DNA from: Rahnella victoriana | Lineage (GTDB): Bacteria; Pseudomonadota; Gammaproteobacteria; Enterobacterales; Enterobacteriaceae | Length of the DNA: 64,000 nt | NCBI RefSeq assembly: GCF_004330295.1 | Contig: NZ_SJOJ01000003.1 | Coordinates: 186,001 to 250,000 of the forward strand | Direction of reading: 5' to 3' | Part shown: positions 1 through 8,597 of the stretch, piece after piece | Layout of the letters: every line of letters begins with the position of its first letter | Numbering within the stretch: position 1 is the stretch's first letter | Translations under genes and position numbers: made by a program | Notes under the pieces: model-generated | What the model saw: only the letters and a program-made list of their open reading frames with translations | Databases searched by the model: none | What the model was told of the DNA's origin: nothing

Positions 1-1
1 C

Positions 2-850
2 GGGCGTCCGAACGTAGGTAAGTCCACACTGACTAACCGTATTCTCGGTGAAGAACGTGTTGTGGTGTATGACATGCCGGGCACCACCCGCGACAGTATT
101 TATATCCCGATGAACCGTGACGATCGTGAATACGTTCTTATCGATACGGCCGGTGTGCGTAAACGCGGCAAAGTCACTGAAACCGTGGAGAAATTCTCGG
201 TAATCAAAACGCTTCAGGCCATTGAAGATGCTAACGTGGTGATGCTGGTGATCGATGCCCGCGAAGGCATTTCCGATCAGGATCTCTCGCTGTTAGGCTT
301 TATCCTCAATAGCGGGCGCTCACTGGTTATCGTGGTTAACAAGTGGGATGGCATGAGCGAAGAAGCGCGTGCTCAGGTCAAAGACCAGCTGGATCTGCGT
401 CTTGGCTTCGTCGATTTTGCCCGTATTCACTTCATCTCTGCGCTGCACGGCAGCGGCGTCGGTAACCTGTTTGAGTCCGTGAACGAAGCCTACACCTGCG
501 CAACTACGCGTGTGAGCACTTCCTTACTGACCCGTATCATGCAAATGGCGGCTGACGATCACCAGCCACCGCTGGTGAACGGTCGCCGCGTGAAACTGAA
601 ATATGCGCACGCCGGGGGTTATAACCCGCCAATCGTGGTGATCCACGGTAATCAGGTGAAAGATCTGGCCGATTCCTATAAACGCTATCTGATGAACTAT
701 TTCCGTCGTTCACTGAAAGTCATGGGTACGCCAATCCGTATTCAGTTCAAAGAGGGTGAGAACCCGTTTGAAGGCAAGCGTAATACGCTGACGCCAAATC
801 AGCTGCGTAAACGTAAACGCCTGATGTCTCACCTGAAAAAAAGCAAGTAA
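2..850 (+). CDS. der: GTPase Der (EngA), 3' part only
   Basis: This is a ribosome-assembly GTPase that acts on the 50S subunit. The reading frame is open from the left edge, so 282 C-terminal codons of a family usually near 490 are present. The fragment opens with the P-loop GRPNVGKST, which is G1 of the second GTPase domain. DTAG (G3) and NKWD (G4) follow, and then the C-terminal KH-like domain with its basic tail ([13 protein letters not shown]). The first GTPase domain lies outside the window. A strong terminator follows within 10 bases. In E. coli der is followed by yfgJ and xseA; here a carrier gene sits between der and yfgJ. Confidence 0.97.
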   Translation, partial: GRPNVGKSTLTNRILGEERVVVYDMPGTTRDSIYIPMNRDDREYVLIDTAGVRKRGKVTETVEKFSVIKTLQAIEDANVVMLVIDAREGISDQDLSLLGFILNSGRSLVIVVNKWDGMSEEARAQVKDQLDLRLGFVDFARIHFISALHGSGVGNLFESVNEAYTCATTRVSTSLLTRIMQMAADDHQPPLVNGRRVKLKYAHAGGYNPPIVVIHGNQVKDLADSYKRYLMNYFRRSLKVMGTPIRIQFKEGENPFEGKRNTLTPNQLRKRKRLMSHLKKSK

Positions 851-859
851 TCTGCAAGC

Positions 860-888
860 GGGGCGCATAAGAATGTGCCCCTTTTTTT
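860..888 (+). terminator. Rho-independent terminator of der
   Basis: A 9-bp stem (arms 860-868 and 873-881, one G-U wobble) with a 4-base loop is followed by seven T. It lies 10 bases after the der stop. The upstream in-frame ATG at 875 of the next gene falls inside this hairpin, which argues against using it as a start. Confidence 0.9.
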
Positions 889-919
889 CGTCTCATTTTC
901 CCCGCAAGGAGCTGGCTGG

Positions 920-1876
920 ATGTTCTGGCAGACCTGGAGTTTTGCATTTGGTGTTACGGTCCCCAACTTACTGATTTTGTTACTGGGTGTGGTGCTGCGT
1001 CGCACCGGCCTGATGGATGACAGCTTCAATGAGAAAGCCAGCCGGTTAGTGTTTAATATTGCTTTACCTTGCCTGCTTTTCTTCAGCGTGGCGCAGGGAC
1101 ATGACTCCTCAGGTTCAAACCTGCCGCTGGCCATTTACGGTGGCCTTGGCACCGTCGTTTCATTCCTGTTGCTGGAACTGGTGGCGATAAAACTGGTGAA
1201 GGATCCGCGTGAGCGCGGTATTTTCGTGCAGGGCGGTTTCCGCGCTAATACCGGCATCGCAGGACTGGCGTATGCGTCACTGGCCTTCGGGAGTGAAGGG
1301 ATTGCGCTGGGATCGATGTATCTGGCCGTTACGGTGATTTTGTTCAACGTATTGTCAGTGATCACCCTGACCCGCAGCCTGAAGGGCGGCCATGGCAAGC
1401 GTATCGGGCTGAAGCCGGTTCTGTACGGGGTCGTGACTAACCCGCTGATTATCGGTCTGGTGCTCGGGCTGGCATTCCAGTACAGCCATCTGCCGATGCC
1501 TGCCACTCTTGCCAGTACCGGGAATTTTATTTCCGGCATGGCGTTACCGCTGGCGATGCTCTGCGCGGGTGCCAGCCTTGACTGGCAAGCCATGTTCCGC
1601 AGTTCTAATGTGGCGGCCTGGTCTTCTGCATCACGTGTGATCTTCGTGCCTGCACTGATGACGTTCGGCGCGTGGCTGTTCGGATTTCGCGACGCGGCGC
1701 TTGGGGTTATATTTCTGTTTTCCTGCACGCCGACGGCGGCAGGCAGCTATGTCATGACCCGCGCGATGGGCGGCAACGCCACGCTGGCAGCGAACATTAT
1801 TGCCGTCACCACGTTGGGTTCATTTTTCACGACCGCACTGGGCCTGTATTTACTGCGAACGCTGGGTGTTATTTAG
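920..1876 (+). CDS. AEC-family (auxin efflux carrier) transporter
   Basis: This is an inner-membrane carrier of the AEC family, 318 residues, the usual family size of about 310-320. The protein is almost wholly hydrophobic, with some ten predicted membrane segments in two halves joined by a short basic loop (KGGHGKRIG). It contains the family-like stretches NIALPCLLF, near residues 42-50, and GMALPLAMLC in the second half. I chose the ATG at 920 because AAGGAG stands 8 bases upstream and because the earlier in-frame ATG lies inside the der terminator. Substrates of AEC members include small carboxylates, but none can be deduced here. It is inserted between der and yfgJ and may be co-transcribed with yfgJ, which starts 12 bases later. 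Confidence 0.85.
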   Translation: MFWQTWSFAFGVTVPNLLILLLGVVLRRTGLMDDSFNEKASRLVFNIALPCLLFFSVAQGHDSSGSNLPLAIYGGLGTVVSFLLLELVAIKLVKDPRERGIFVQGGFRANTGIAGLAYASLAFGSEGIALGSMYLAVTVILFNVLSVITLTRSLKGGHGKRIGLKPVLYGVVTNPLIIGLVLGLAFQYSHLPMPATLASTGNFISGMALPLAMLCAGASLDWQAMFRSSNVAAWSSASRVIFVPALMTFGAWLFGFRDAALGVIFLFSCTPTAAGSYVMTRAMGGNATLAANIIAVTTLGSFFTTALGLYLLRTLGVI

Positions 1877-1888
1877 AAGGGGAATACC

Positions 1889-2119
1889 ATGGAAGCTCTT
1901 TGTCCGGTCTGCCGTCAGCCGATGAAATGGGTAAGCGGTCACTTTCACTGTGATGCTTGTCAGGTCGATTATAAGCAAACGGCATTATGCCCGGATTGCC
2001 AGCAACCGTTGCAGGAACTGAAAGCCTGCGGCGCGGCCGATTACTTCTGCCAAAACGGGCACGGGATGATTTCTAAAAAACGGGTACAGTTTATTTATTC
2101 CCCTTATTCAGAAGAGTGA
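1889..2119 (+). CDS. yfgJ: Zinc-ribbon protein YfgJ
   Basis: A small 76-residue protein with two zinc-ribbon CxxC pairs (CPVC...CDAC) followed by CPDC and a later Cys. The central block ALCPDCQQPL, then KACGA and YFCQNGHGMISKKRV, is nearly identical to the E. coli YfgJ I remember. Its molecular function is not established. AAGGGG lies just upstream of the ATG. It keeps its E. coli position between der and xseA, although xseA is now pushed away by the protease and sugar loci. Its last 16 bases overlap the end of the convergent inhibitor gene. Confidence 0.9.
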   Translation: MEALCPVCRQPMKWVSGHFHCDACQVDYKQTALCPDCQQPLQELKACGAADYFCQNGHGMISKKRVQFIYSPYSEE

Positions 2120-2448
2120 TCGTCCGGCGGCGCCTGTTTCCATAAATCCACCAGTTCTTCCGGGGTTTCGGTTTCAGGAATAATCACCACCAGACTGGCC
2201 GAATGCTCTGCCGACGCATAGTAAATCTCCAGCCGGAAATAACGCTGGTCTCCATGACCGGCGTTTTCTTTTTCCTGAGCATACGGCAGGGCTTTGTTGA
2301 TGAGCTGGCAAATTTCCCGCCGCTTGTCATCACTCATGCCTGAAAGTTCCACCCGCCGTGGCCCGCTGAGTTTGGGAATAAACGCGATGCCGCCTTCGCG
2401 GTAAATTTCAATCACCGCATTACTTTCCAGCGAATCTAAAGGTTTCAT
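2104..2448 (-). CDS. Emfourin-like inhibitor of the adjacent M4 protease
   Basis: A 114-residue soluble protein without signal peptide. Size, the core ELSGMSDDKRREICQLI, the YFRLEIYYAS strand region and its position next to a protealysin-like protease match emfourin, the specific protealysin inhibitor known in Serratia proteamaculans. Its ATG follows the protease stop codon with no gap, so translation is probably coupled and the inhibitor would always be made with the enzyme. The 3' end overlaps the convergent yfgJ by 16 bases. Assignment is by recognition of family and context; inhibition of this particular protease is inference. Confidence 0.8.
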   Translation of the reverse strand: MKPLDSLESNAVIEIYREGGIAFIPKLSGPRRVELSGMSDDKRREICQLINKALPYAQEKENAGHGDQRYFRLEIYYASAEHSASLVVIIPETETPEELVDLWKQAPPDDHSSE

Positions 2449-3483
2449 TTACATCACTCCAACCTGCTCCCAGGCTTCACGCACCGCCTGAGCGACGGAA
2501 GCGTCAAATCGTTTTTCCGCATGCTGAACCGTCAGTTGAGCGAACGTGACGAAATCGGCATCTTTCGGCAGGGATTTATCGCAAATCGTGTCGTACCAGA
2601 CGTAACCTGCACGTTCCCAGGCGTGACCGCCCAGTGCCGTGGCGGCCAGATAAAATGCGCGGTTTGGGATGCCTGAATTAATGTGGACGCCGCCATTATC
2701 GTCGCGGGTATTCACATAGCCGCTCATGTCGGCGGGTTGCGGATCTTTACCCAGCAGCGGATCGTCGTAGGCGGTACCGGGGTGAGACATCGAGCGCAGA
2801 CCGGTGCCATTTATGCCTTTTGCCAGCAAGCCTTCGCCAATAATCCAGTCGGCCTGATCCGCCGTCTGTTTCAGATGGAACTGTTTCACCAGCGAGCCAA
2901 ACACATCCGACATTGATTCGTTCAGCGCGCCCGACTGGCCGTTATATTCCAGACCGGCTTCCGTTTCGGTCACGCCGTGCGACAGCTCATGCCCGACCAC
3001 GTCGATGGCAATGGTGAAACGGTTGAAGATTTCGCCGTCACCGTCGCCAAAGACCATCTGCTGCCCGTTCCAGAAGGCGTTCTGATAACCTTTGTCGTAA
3101 TGCACCGTGCCAAGCAGCGCCAGCCCTTTGTTATCGAGGGAATTTCGCTGATAGGCCTGCCAGAAGAAATCATAGGTGACGCCGAGATAATCATAGGCTT
3201 CATCCACCGAGACATCGCCGTTACCGGGCTGACCTTCTTTTCGCACGGACTCACCCGGCAGGCGGGTGGTATTTTTGGCATCGTAAATATCCCGCTCTGC
3301 CTGTCCTGCTTTGGCTGTCACGATTTTTTGCGGTTTGGCGTAAGGCTGCGCCATCAGGGTATTCACATGCACCAGGGTTTGTTTTGCACACCGGCGCTGC
3401 GGTTCTGAACCGTGCTCAATAATACGATTGAGCATGTAGGGCGGGATCACGCTGTGGTAACGCTTTGCTGAACTGTGATTCAT
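2449..3483 (-). CDS. Protealysin-like M4 metalloprotease
   Basis: A thermolysin-family (M4) zinc endopeptidase of 344 residues. The zinc motif HELSH is at residues 165-169, the third ligand Glu is at about 189 in GALNESMSD, and the catalytic-His region is GGVHINSGIPNRAF. The N-terminus (HSVIPPYML) is the short protealysin-type propeptide of about 50 residues, and no signal peptide is present, as in protealysin. I chose the ATG at 3483 because AAGGAG lies 7 bases upstream; a frame 9 codons longer has no such site. It forms a tight operon with the inhibitor gene. Related enzymes cleave actin and have been linked to invasion and to interbacterial or insect interactions; that role is not shown here. 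Confidence 0.93.
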   Translation of the reverse strand: MNHSSAKRYHSVIPPYMLNRIIEHGSEPQRRCAKQTLVHVNTLMAQPYAKPQKIVTAKAGQAERDIYDAKNTTRLPGESVRKEGQPGNGDVSVDEAYDYLGVTYDFFWQAYQRNSLDNKGLALLGTVHYDKGYQNAFWNGQQMVFGDGDGEIFNRFTIAIDVVGHELSHGVTETEAGLEYNGQSGALNESMSDVFGSLVKQFHLKQTADQADWIIGEGLLAKGINGTGLRSMSHPGTAYDDPLLGKDPQPADMSGYVNTRDDNGGVHINSGIPNRAFYLAATALGGHAWERAGYVWYDTICDKSLPKDADFVTFAQLTVQHAEKRFDASVAQAVREAWEQVGVM

Positions 3484-3556
3484 GATGAATCTCCTTATCA
3501 AAAGAGTCACTGGTCAGTATAGGACCGCTGCGCGTTCCGTCGGTCAAAGATGAGAT

Positions 3557-4639
3557 TTATCTGTCCGGCTGCGGGTCATACAACGTATGCGGATGACAGG
3601 TCACGGCGCGTCCGGTGGCTTTCCTGACCGATTCGCGCACCACCAGTTTCCCCTGTAACAATTGCGTGGTGTGGGGCGCATCGGGGCGTAACATGCGACG
3701 CTGCAACAGGGAAATGGCTTCTGCGCCCAGTTCATCGCGCGGGACGTGCACCGCCGTCAGCGGGACGTCGTGGATCTCCGCCAGATTGAATCCGTCAGTG
3801 CTGAGGACGCTGATATCGCCCGGCACCGAATACCCGCGCTGAGCCAGTGCCGCCACAATGCCGGACGCCATGAAATCTCCCCCGGCCAGAATGGCCGTCG
3901 GCATCGGCTGGCCGGGCGGTAAGGCATCGAGATATTCCAGCAAGGCCTGTTCGCTTTCCTGCGCACCGAATCCTGAGGTATTCAGCAAATGCTGGCTGTC
4001 ACTGAAGGTCATATGATGGCGGGCGAACGCCTGTCTGATGCCGGTAAGGCGCAATTCCATGGTATGACGGCGCAGACACTGCACGGTCACGATATGGTTA
4101 TGCCCCTGAGAAAACAGGTAGTCGCAGGCGAAATCGCCCATGGTCTGATGATCCGGACTGACGCTGTCGTGACGCATATGGCGGTCATGACAATTGACCA
4201 GCACGCACGGTTTGCCCATCTCGGCAGCGAGCTGATGAATGTGCGGATCGTCGATACCGACCAGCAACACGGCTTCGGTCTGCGGATCGGTCATTTTGGC
4301 GATGAACAGCGCAGCATCGGCGTTTTCTTCTTCCATCGCACAATACCGGACGCGCACTTCATGATGGGCAGTGGCCGCCAGAATGCCCTGGATCACTTTG
4401 TAGTAAAAAATATCACTGCGCACATCAAAGGCGCGGGCCGGTGCAAAAATCAAAATGTTGTTGAGCATCAGCCTGCCGGTGGAAAGCTCGTTCAGCACCC
4501 CCTGCGCTTTGGCGCATTCAAGCACGGCGTCACGCGCCTTGCTGCTGGTGTTATTTTTCCCGGCTAAAACCCGCGAAACGGTACTGATCGACAACCCTGT
4601 CTGGTCGGCAATTTGCTGGATATTTAACTTTCCTTTCAA
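3557..4639 (-). CDS. LacI-family regulator of the adjacent MFS-GH31 operon
   Basis: A sugar-responsive repressor of 360 residues. The N-terminal helix-turn-helix reads LNIQQIADQTGLSISTVSRVL, and the hinge and periplasmic-binding-protein-like sensor domain follow. I prefer the TTG at 4639 because AAGGAG (4648-4653) stands 8 bases before it and the protein then begins MKGKLNIQQIA, the usual family spacing. An ATG at 4666 would add nine residues but lacks a ribosome binding site. The gene is divergent from the symporter and GH31 genes. Two near-identical 14-bp palindromes (4666-4679, 4742-4755) lie in the shared upstream region, so autoregulation and control of the operon are likely. Confidence 0.9.
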   Translation of the reverse strand: MKGKLNIQQIADQTGLSISTVSRVLAGKNNTSSKARDAVLECAKAQGVLNELSTGRLMLNNILIFAPARAFDVRSDIFYYKVIQGILAATAHHEVRVRYCAMEEENADAALFIAKMTDPQTEAVLLVGIDDPHIHQLAAEMGKPCVLVNCHDRHMRHDSVSPDHQTMGDFACDYLFSQGHNHIVTVQCLRRHTMELRLTGIRQAFARHHMTFSDSQHLLNTSGFGAQESEQALLEYLDALPPGQPMPTAILAGGDFMASGIVAALAQRGYSVPGDISVLSTDGFNLAEIHDVPLTAVHVPRDELGAEAISLLQRRMLRPDAPHTTQLLQGKLVVRESVRKATGRAVTCHPHTLYDPQPDR

Positions 4640-4665
4640 ACTGTGATCTCCTTCAAAATCGTCCA

Positions 4666-4679
4666 TGCAAAAATTTTCA
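4666..4679. promoter_or_regulatory. Putative LacI-type operator 1
   Basis: The sequence TGCAAAAATTTTCA is nearly palindromic and of the LacI/GalR operator type (TG..A..T..CA). It differs only in its two central bases from the reverse complement of the second site at 4742-4755. It lies in the 5' region of the regulator gene, upstream of the preferred TTG start. Binding is inferred. Confidence 0.5.
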
Positions 4680-4741
4680 TATCAGAAGATGTGCTGCCTG
4701 TGAGCATTTATCCTCCCTGACTTCCCGGTGCAGTTATAGCG

Positions 4742-4755
4742 TGAAAGCTTTTGCA
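4742..4755. promoter_or_regulatory. Putative LacI-type operator 2
   Basis: TGAAAGCTTTTGCA lies about 100 bases upstream of the symporter ATG. Its reverse complement matches site 1 at 12 of 14 positions. The centres are 76 bp apart, close to seven helical turns, which would allow DNA looping by a tetrameric or paired repressor. Inference from sequence only. Confidence 0.5.
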
Positions 4756-4853
4756 AAAAATCACGTTTCCCTCACAAATCCGTGTGCCTACTCTGCAGAA
4801 GTACCTCACATACCACATCATCTGCGGCAAGGCCGACGGGTGGGAGAACGGAC

Positions 4854-6167
4854 ATGACAATTCAAATAAATACCGGGACAGCTGCGGTCGCAGGGCTCAG
4901 AAAAATAAAAGCCTTACGCTGGTGGATGCTGGCGCTGTTTCTGCTTGGCGTGACAGTCAACTACGTCACCCGAAATTCACTGGGGTTACTGGCGGCTGAA
5001 CTGAAAACCAGCCTGAACATGACCACTGAACAATATTCTTATATCGTCGCGGCGTTTCAGGCGGCTTACACCATTTTCCAGCCATTGTGCGGCTGGCTGA
5101 TTGATGTGATTGGCCTGAAGCTGGGCTTCCTGATTTGCGCCTCCATCTGGGCAGTGGTGTGTATGCTGCATGCGGGCGCGGGCAGTTGGATCCAGCTTGC
5201 CGTGCTGCGCTTCTTTATGGGCAGCGCCGAAGCGGCGGCCACACCGGCCAACGCCAAAGCCATTTCCGACTGGTTCCCGCGCAAAGAGCGTCCGGTTGCC
5301 GCGGGCTGGGCAGGCGTGGGCTTCTCGATTGGTGCCATGCTGGCTCCGCCGATTATTCTGGTGGCGCATGTGTCATTTGGCTGGCGCGGTGCGTTCCTGT
5401 TCTGCGGCGTGCTGTCGATGTTATGGGTTCTGCTGTGGTGGAAGTTCTACCATTCACCGGAAACCCATCCGAATCTGAGCAAAGATGAACTGGCGCTGAT
5501 CCGCTCTGACAACGAGCCGCAACAAACGCGTCTGCCGTTTATCAAATCGCTGAAGATCGTCTGCAAAAACAAAAAATTCTACGGTATCGCCATTCCGGCA
5601 TTTCTGGCTGAACCTGCGTGGGCGGTGTTCAGTTTCTGGGTGCCGCTGTATCTGGCTAACGAACGCGGAATGGATTTAAAACACATTGTGATGTTTGCCT
5701 GGCTGCCGTTCCTGGCCGCCGACCTCGGCAGTATTGCCAGCGGCTACCTCACCACGCTGTACCGCAAAGTGTTTGGCTGCACCCGCATCAACTCCATCGT
5801 CGCCAGCTCCGTCACCGGCGCATTTATGATGCTCTCGCTGGCACTGGTTGCCGTGACGCAAAGCCCGTACGCCGCCATTGCTCTGATTTCCATCGGCGGG
5901 TTCGGTCATCAGGTGATTTCCTGCATGTTGAGCGCGGTGGTGGTGGAGACATTCGATAAAAGTCAGGTGGCGACGGTCAACGGTATGCGCGGTTCCTCCG
6001 CATGGATCGCCAGCTTCCTGTTTTCACTGCTGATCGGCGCAGTTGCCGACAAAATGGGTTTCAATCCGCTGTTTATCGCGATGGGTTTCTTTGATTTGAT
6101 TGGCGCAGTATTTCTGATTGCTCTGATCGCTGAACGCCGCAATCCGGCTAAAAGGGAGAGTGTATGA
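4854..6167 (+). CDS. MFS symporter, ACS (hexuronate/sugar-acid type) family
   Basis: An inner-membrane proton-coupled transporter of 437 residues with about 12 membrane segments. The first segment carries VNYVTRNSLG, and segment 4 has the FMGSAEAAATPANAKAISDWFP signature shared by ExuT/GudP-type anion:cation symporters, followed by the central basic loop. I start it at the ATG at 4854, preceded by GGGAGA; an upstream ATG at 4782 has no such site. It overlaps the GH31 gene by 4 bases (ATGA), so the two are translationally coupled. It probably imports the glycoside that the GH31 enzyme cleaves in the cytoplasm. The exact substrate cannot be read from the sequence. Confidence 0.88.
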   Translation: MTIQINTGTAAVAGLRKIKALRWWMLALFLLGVTVNYVTRNSLGLLAAELKTSLNMTTEQYSYIVAAFQAAYTIFQPLCGWLIDVIGLKLGFLICASIWAVVCMLHAGAGSWIQLAVLRFFMGSAEAAATPANAKAISDWFPRKERPVAAGWAGVGFSIGAMLAPPIILVAHVSFGWRGAFLFCGVLSMLWVLLWWKFYHSPETHPNLSKDELALIRSDNEPQQTRLPFIKSLKIVCKNKKFYGIAIPAFLAEPAWAVFSFWVPLYLANERGMDLKHIVMFAWLPFLAADLGSIASGYLTTLYRKVFGCTRINSIVASSVTGAFMMLSLALVAVTQSPYAAIALISIGGFGHQVISCMLSAVVVETFDKSQVATVNGMRGSSAWIASFLFSLLIGAVADKMGFNPLFIAMGFFDLIGAVFLIALIAERRNPAKRESV

Positions 6168-8527
6168 AGACGTTAAAACACTGGGAGCTTGCCGGGCAAC
6201 ATGACGCAGGCGTGGATTTGCGCGTTGATGATAAGCATCTGTTTTCTCTGCGCGTGCTGGAGCAGGGGCTGGTCCGCGTGTTTATCCAGCGTCATGGTGA
6301 ACTGGCGCTGGATCGTACCTGGAGCATCGCGCCGCAAAATGACGTGCCGTGGGAAGGGCGTGACCGCCTGAGCAACGACGGTTTCACCGTGCCGGGTTAT
6401 CAGCTGACGCAGGGCGATGACCATCTGATACTGACCACTGACGCGCTGCGCGTTACGGTTCATCAGCCGTTGTGGCTGGAATGGGAATACAAAAACGAGG
6501 CGGGTACCTGGTTGCCTCTGGCGAAGGATCGTAAAACCGGCGCCTACATGCTCGGCGTGAAAGGGGACGAATCCGCACACTATCAGCTGCGCGAACCGCA
6601 GGACGGCGTGTTCGGGCTGGGCGAAAAAGCCGGTGATCTCAACCGCAGCGGCCGCCGCTTCGAAATGCGCAATCTGGACGCGATGGGCTATAACGCCGCC
6701 AGCACCGATCCGCTGTATAAACATATTCCGTTTACGATGACCCGCCGCAATGACGTCAGTTTCGGCATGTTCTACGACAATCTCAGCAATGTCTGGCTGG
6801 ATCTCGGCAATGAACTGGACAATTACCATCTGCCATACCGTCGTTTCAGTGCGGAAGCCGGTGATCTGGATTACTACCTGTTTGTCGGGCCGACCTCGCT
6901 GGACGTCACCAAAAAGCTGGTCAGGCTGACCGGTAAAACCACCTTCGGGCCAAAATGGAGCCTCGGCTACAGCGGTTCCACCATGTATTACACCGATGCG
7001 CCGGATGCCCAGCAGCAGCTGATGAAATTCATCACACTGTGCGAACAGCATGAAATTCCGTGCGATTCATTCCAGTTATCATCGGGTTACACCTCGATCG
7101 GCAACAAGCGCTACGTCTTTAACTGGAACTACGACAAAGTGCCTGAGCCGGAAGTGATGTCGAAAGCGTTTCTTGACGCCGGTATCCGCCTGGCGGCAAA
7201 CATCAAACCTTGCCTGTTGCAGGATCACCCGCAATACGGGCAGGTTGCTGAGCAGGGATTGTTTATCCGCGACAGCGAAAGCGACGTGCCGGAACGCTCT
7301 GTGTTCTGGGATGACGAAGGCTCGCATCTGGACTTCACCCATCCTTCCGCTGTGCGCTGGTGGCAAAACGGCGTGACGCAACAGTTGCTTGCAAAAGGCA
7401 TCGGCTCGACGTGGAACGACAACAACGAATATGAAGTCTGGGACCGTGATGCGCGCTGCCATGGTTTCGGTAAATCCATCGCCATCAAACATATCCGCCC
7501 GGTGATGCCGCTGTTGATGATGCGTGCGTCGTTTGAAGCGCAGCAGAAATTTGCGCCGGAAACCCGTCCGTACCTGATTTCCCGTTCCGGCTGTTCCGGC
7601 ATGCAGCGTTACGTGCAAACCTGGAGCGGTGACAACCGAACCAACTGGCAGACGCTGCGCTACAACACGCGCATGGGGATTGGCATGAGTCTGTCCGGTT
7701 TGTACAACGTCGGGCATGACGTCGGCGGGTTCTCAGGCGATAAGCCGGATGCCGAACTCTTTGTCCGCTGGGTCCAGAACGGCGTGATGCATCCGCGTTT
7801 CACCATTCATTCATGGAACGATGATCACACCGTGAATGAGCCGTGGATGTATCCGCAGGTGACGCCGCTAATCCGCGATGCCATTCGTCTGCGTTACCGC
7901 CTTCTGCCGTATTTCTACACCTTGTTGTGGCAGGCGCATGCGGATGACGAGCCGATGTTGCGGCCGACATTCCTCGATCACGAGCACGATAAAAATACCT
8001 TTGTGGAAACGGATGATTTCCTGATGGGCAGGGATTTGCTGGTCGCCAGTGTGGTCGATGAAGGCCAGCGTGAGCGTCAGGTTTATCTGCCGGATAACGG
8101 CATTGGCTGGTGCGATTTCTACACCGGCGAATGGTTTGCGGGGGGGCAGACAATCACGCGGGATGCGCCGCTGGATCGCCTGCCGCTGCTGGTGCGTGCG
8201 GGCGCTGCGTTGCCACAATCCTGCCGTCTGGCACATGTCGATATCCGCAAAGATACGCTGCGTGAGTTGCATGTGTATCCGGCACCGGGTCAGGCGACAT
8301 CCTCAGGTTTGCTGTTCGAGGACGACGGCGAAAGTCATCGCTGGGAACAGAATTATGCGTTGTGGCTGAACTGGGATATTGTCAGTGACGATCAGCGAAT
8401 CGACATCACGCTGACGCAGCGCGGCGATTTCAAACCTGGCTGGAAAACGCTGGATATCGTGTTGCCGGAAGGTGAAACGCGCGAAGTGTGGGTCAATGGT
8501 ATGAAGACCAACAGCTATAATTTGTAA
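6164..8527 (+). CDS. Glycoside hydrolase family 31 (alpha-glycosidase)
   Basis: A 787-residue cytoplasmic retaining alpha-glycosidase with no signal peptide. The N-terminal beta-sandwich carries DGVFGLGEKAGDLNRSGRR, and the (beta/alpha)8 barrel follows. The nucleophile Asp is probably residue 419 in STWNDNNEYEVWD, and the acid/base Asp is near 490 in WSGDNRTNW. Two C-terminal beta domains complete the fold. The common nucleophile motif is WxDMNE; Asn in place of Met, and the downstream YEVWD, set it apart from YicI (xylosidase) and YihQ (sulfoquinovosidase). The substrate is therefore open. It sits behind its own symporter and opposite a LacI-type repressor, so induction by its sugar substrate is expected. 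Confidence 0.9.
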   Translation: MKTLKHWELAGQHDAGVDLRVDDKHLFSLRVLEQGLVRVFIQRHGELALDRTWSIAPQNDVPWEGRDRLSNDGFTVPGYQLTQGDDHLILTTDALRVTVHQPLWLEWEYKNEAGTWLPLAKDRKTGAYMLGVKGDESAHYQLREPQDGVFGLGEKAGDLNRSGRRFEMRNLDAMGYNAASTDPLYKHIPFTMTRRNDVSFGMFYDNLSNVWLDLGNELDNYHLPYRRFSAEAGDLDYYLFVGPTSLDVTKKLVRLTGKTTFGPKWSLGYSGSTMYYTDAPDAQQQLMKFITLCEQHEIPCDSFQLSSGYTSIGNKRYVFNWNYDKVPEPEVMSKAFLDAGIRLAANIKPCLLQDHPQYGQVAEQGLFIRDSESDVPERSVFWDDEGSHLDFTHPSAVRWWQNGVTQQLLAKGIGSTWNDNNEYEVWDRDARCHGFGKSIAIKHIRPVMPLLMMRASFEAQQKFAPETRPYLISRSGCSGMQRYVQTWSGDNRTNWQTLRYNTRMGIGMSLSGLYNVGHDVGGFSGDKPDAELFVRWVQNGVMHPRFTIHSWNDDHTVNEPWMYPQVTPLIRDAIRLRYRLLPYFYTLLWQAHADDEPMLRPTFLDHEHDKNTFVETDDFLMGRDLLVASVVDEGQRERQVYLPDNGIGWCDFYTGEWFAGGQTITRDAPLDRLPLLVRAGAALPQSCRLAHVDIRKDTLRELHVYPAPGQATSSGLLFEDDGESHRWEQNYALWLNWDIVSDDQRIDITLTQRGDFKPGWKTLDIVLPEGETREVWVNGMKTNSYNL

Positions 8528-8539
8528 GCTTTTCAATCT

Positions 8540-8581
8540 CCTCTCCCCGTCTCCCCCTGCGAAGGGGGAGACGGGGAGAGG
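8540..8581. repeat. Perfect 18-bp-arm intergenic palindrome (REP-like)
   Basis: Arms 8540-8557 and 8564-8581 are perfect inverted copies around a 6-base loop (tgcgaa). It lies between the convergent GH31 and xseA genes and may also stop transcription or protect mRNA ends. The same core (CCCCCTGCGAAGGGGG) recurs at 39139-39154, and its shorter inverse at 39095-39116. Confidence 0.85.
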
Positions 8582-8597
8582 GCTTTAAACCCAACAC

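Noticed and set aside
875-919. Upstream ATG of the AEC carrier gene
   Set aside because: It lies inside the der terminator hairpin; the ATG at 920 has a good ribosome binding site.
4642-4657. CRP-like TGTGA-N6-TCAAA before the LacI-type gene
   Set aside because: The match comes largely from the Shine-Dalgarno CTCCTT of the regulator read on the other strand; position makes a CRP role doubtful.
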